Assembly: GCA_009668925.1 (NCBI GenBank)
Contig: SBEK01000176.1
Coordinates: 1-8,244 of the forward strand
From: Deltaproteobacteria bacterium
Lineage (GTDB): Bacteria; Desulfobacterota; Syntrophia; Syntrophales; Smithellaceae
Length of the DNA stretch: 8,244 nt
Reading direction: 5' to 3'
The first letter of the stretch is position 1; each line of letters begins with the position of its first letter. Under the pieces are notes generated by a model. That model was not told the origin of the DNA. It saw only the letters and a list, made by a program, of their open reading frames with translations, and ran no database searches. Positions 6,853 to 8,244 of this stretch are shown in pieces. The position numbers were made by a program, and so were the translations under genes.

Positions 6853-7406
6853 GTTCCCAAGGCTCTGTAAATGAGAAAACTTTCTTCAGGGTAAGAGAGT
6901 TCTTCCTCTTTCTTCTTAAAAAGATTATCGTCGAATTCAGCACTGTAATCGATCATGCCGTTGCGGCATTTGTTCCAGGTCTTTTTCCAGGCAATGATAT
7001 CTTGATGGCTGGCATCACTTATCAGACCGGCTTTTACGTATTTTTGGGCGAAAATTTCAATGAGCCTTTGCATCTGCTTTATCTCTTTTTGAGAAAAGTA
7101 ATCGAGATTCGGCTTGCCTTTCGGTTGGATCGTTATTTTGTTTTCCTGCCCGTCCGTGTAAGTAAAACAAGGTGATTTGAATTCATGGAGTTTGCCGTAT
7201 ATCTCCATTGGAACAGGACCATGCTCCATGGCCTTATAGGATAACCCCAAACAAGGTCTGCCTGTTTCCTTAAGAATTTTAAAATCGAGAAACGCCAGAT
7301 ATTTATATAAAAACGTCTGATGAAGAGGCTGTTTGGTTTGTTTTATGTGCTCGCTTGCGAAAAAGCAGATAGAATTCTCGATTTTTTCTTTTTGATAGGC
7401 GATCAT
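6849..7406 (-). CDS. Panacea-domain (SocA/DUF4065-like) putative antitoxin
   Basis: A 185-aa protein with the hallmarks of the Panacea / SocA (DUF4065) family: an N-terminal helix, then LHQTFLYKYLAFLDFKILKETGRP (28-51), Y57-KAMEHGPVPMEIYGKL (58-73) with the signature GPVP at 63-66, and a C-terminal ISDASHQDIIAWKKTW (129-144) with the conserved Ser-His and Trp positions. Panacea domains are known as versatile antitoxin modules that neutralise very different toxins encoded next to them; SocA is a proteolytic adaptor for SocB. Here the gene comes first and the putative toxin follows with a 4-base overlap, the usual antitoxin-toxin order. The region after residue 145 is charged (DDNLFKKKEEEL) and may be the toxin-binding tail. 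No Shine-Dalgarno is seen before the ATG at 7406, but no better start exists. The family call is strong; the antitoxin role is inferred from context. Confidence 0.8.
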   Translation of the reverse strand: MIAYQKEKIENSICFFASEHIKQTKQPLHQTFLYKYLAFLDFKILKETGRPCLGLSYKAMEHGPVPMEIYGKLHEFKSPCFTYTDGQENKITIQPKGKPNLDYFSQKEIKQMQRLIEIFAQKYVKAGLISDASHQDIIAWKKTWNKCRNGMIDYSAEFDDNLFKKKEEELSYPEESFLIYRALGT

Positions 7407-7450
7407 GGTTTGAACCGAAAATTTGTGTGTCTGTTATTATGTTTGGCTCT

Positions 7451-7479
7451 TAAATAAGACAAATTTTATCAACTGTCAA
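7451..7479 (-). promoter_or_regulatory. Candidate promoter for the Panacea/toxin-like pair
   Basis: On the - strand a perfect TTGACA -35 box (7479-7474) is followed after 17 bases by TATTTA (7456-7451), a weak -10 matching only its first three positions. It lies 45 bases before the start codon in a very AT-rich leader. No terminator separates the two genes downstream, so both would be on one transcript. An operator for autoregulation was not identified. Confidence 0.4.
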
Positions 7480-7528
7480 TGTTAATTTATTTCAATGAAT
7501 ACAATATCTTGCTGATTTTATTCCGTAA

Positions 7529-7605
7529 AACCACAGGACCCAACATACATAATATATGCATTCTATATCGGTAACCTAATACCAAGAATTGAATAGCCTG
7601 TGGTT
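7529..7605. repeat. 9-base inverted repeats flanking an AT-rich segment
   Basis: AACCACAGG (7529-7537) and CCTGTGGTT (7597-7605) are perfect inverted repeats 59 bases apart, in the gap between the DUF2344 gene and the antitoxin gene. The enclosed stretch is AT-rich (ATATATGCAT at its centre) and carries no gene. They could be ends of a small element, a recombination scar or a long-loop hairpin; no T-run supports a terminator. Confidence 0.45.
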
Positions 7606-7614
7606 CCTATTTCT

Positions 7615-8244
7615 TTACCTCAGGATGGTTTGGGTTTTGATGATATTAACCCGTTGAATCTGATCGGCGGGGAAGCCCAGAACATGTTCAATGACGTCGA
7701 TCGGGCGAACCGAACCCGCCTGGGCGTGGCGCAGGGTCAGCGCCACTTTTTTCTCCCGGGGGTCAAAGGTCATCGCCTCGACAAACGGGCGGATGTCCCG
7801 GATGACCGTCTTGCCTTTGGACAATCTGGAAATCGGGAAGGAGGCGGCGGCCAGGAACTTCTCGATGCCGCGCGCGATGTCGCTAAGCCTCCGGTCGTCC
7901 GTATCCGGGGGCAGCGCGAGCTCATAGGTAAAGCCGTAAAGCGCGCGGGCCAGATCTTTAGCGACGTAGGGAAGCAATTCTATGTCCGTGATCTCCACAC
8001 CCTCGGGCAGCGCGGCGTTGAGTTCGTTTTTCAATATGGACAGGTCTTGTGGATACTCGAGGGCTGTGACGTCCATGTATTCCTGACAGCTTGCCATGCC
8101 CACGGAGGTGGCGGTGGCAAAGGAGATCTTCGGATGCGGATGAAAGCCCGCCGAGTAGGCCAGAGCAAGAGAACTGCGGCGCAGGGCGCGGGTGAGCGCC
8201 GCCGCCAGCTCCAGATGAGACAGAAATCGCGAGCGGCCCATCTT
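7615..8244 (-). CDS. Radical-SAM-linked DUF2344 (TIGR03936-type) protein, N-terminus outside window
   Basis: The visible 209 residues match the DUF2344 domain: GRSRFLSHLELAAALTRALRR, then AYSAGFHPHPKISFATATSVGMAS (GFHPHPK at visible residues 33-39) and EYMDV. Function is unknown. The family is named for its constant link to radical SAM enzymes, either as the next gene or fused to the C-terminus of a B12-binding radical SAM protein (TIGR03960 type). Reading is open to the window edge. An ATG at 8241 exists, but in the family the GRxRFLSHLE motif is preceded by a further strand, so the true start lies beyond 8244 and this is probably the C-terminal part of a longer, possibly fused, protein. It ends in TAA at 7615. 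The gene is GC-rich like the helicase and uvrB, in contrast to the AT-rich pair downstream on the same strand. Confidence 0.85.
   Translation of the reverse strand, partial: KMGRSRFLSHLELAAALTRALRRSSLALAYSAGFHPHPKISFATATSVGMASCQEYMDVTALEYPQDLSILKNELNAALPEGVEITDIELLPYVAKDLARALYGFTYELALPPDTDDRRLSDIARGIEKFLAAASFPISRLSKGKTVIRDIRPFVEAMTFDPREKKVALTLRHAQAGSVRPIDVIEHVLGFPADQIQRVNIIKTQTILR

Noticed and set aside
6400..7630. Possible attachment-site pair around the AT-rich island
   Set aside because: Sequences at the two edges share only a loose TTTCTT/CTCAGG-like pattern, and no integrase or tRNA gene is seen.

Overview
The window reads as chromosomal DNA of a GC-rich Gram-negative bacterium. The best guess is a Desulfobacterota / Syntrophobacterales-type organism, inferred from the style of the proteins and of the dispersed repeats; no marker gene here proves it. 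The genes are a Ski2/Mtr4-type helicase (306-2393, +), a secreted TPR protein (3066-4304, +), the excision-repair helicase uvrB (4359-6353, +), a two-gene system that looks like a Panacea-type toxin-antitoxin pair (7406-6394, -), and the C-terminal part of a radical-SAM-linked DUF2344 protein that runs off the right edge (8244-7615, -).

Layout. Positions 1-305 hold no convincing gene. The helicase has a complete SF2 core and a C-terminal DSHCT-like domain. Positions 2394-3065 are a repeat-dense intergenic region. It contains two copies of a GC-rich element sharing 155 identical bases, then a cluster of short palindromic units with a fixed 5-2-7-3-7-3-5 architecture. A fourth unit of the same family, inverted, lies at 3081-3112 inside the start of the TPR gene and encodes part of the stretch before its signal-peptide core. 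The TPR gene and uvrB are 54 bases apart with no visible terminator between them and may be co-transcribed.

Convergent to uvrB lies a distinctly AT-rich island (about 6396-7614). It carries a Panacea-domain (SocA/DUF4065-like) putative antitoxin followed, with a 4-base overlap and a TTG start, by a 152-aa protein. By eye that protein fits the MazF/PemK ribonuclease layout: Arg26 and a threonine run at 47-50 fall where the MazF catalytic Arg and Thr lie. A TTGACA -35 box precedes the antitoxin gene. The base composition (one toxin line counted 19/60 G+C, one uvrB line 40/60) supports recent acquisition.

Together, the + strand genes look like housekeeping and nucleic-acid maintenance functions, the - strand pair looks like a mobile defence or stress module, and the 2.4-3.1 kb region is a repeat nest that has spread into a coding sequence. 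The most promising points for novelty are the Panacea/MazF-like pair, the palindrome family with compensatory changes, and the two alternative left ends of the larger repeat.
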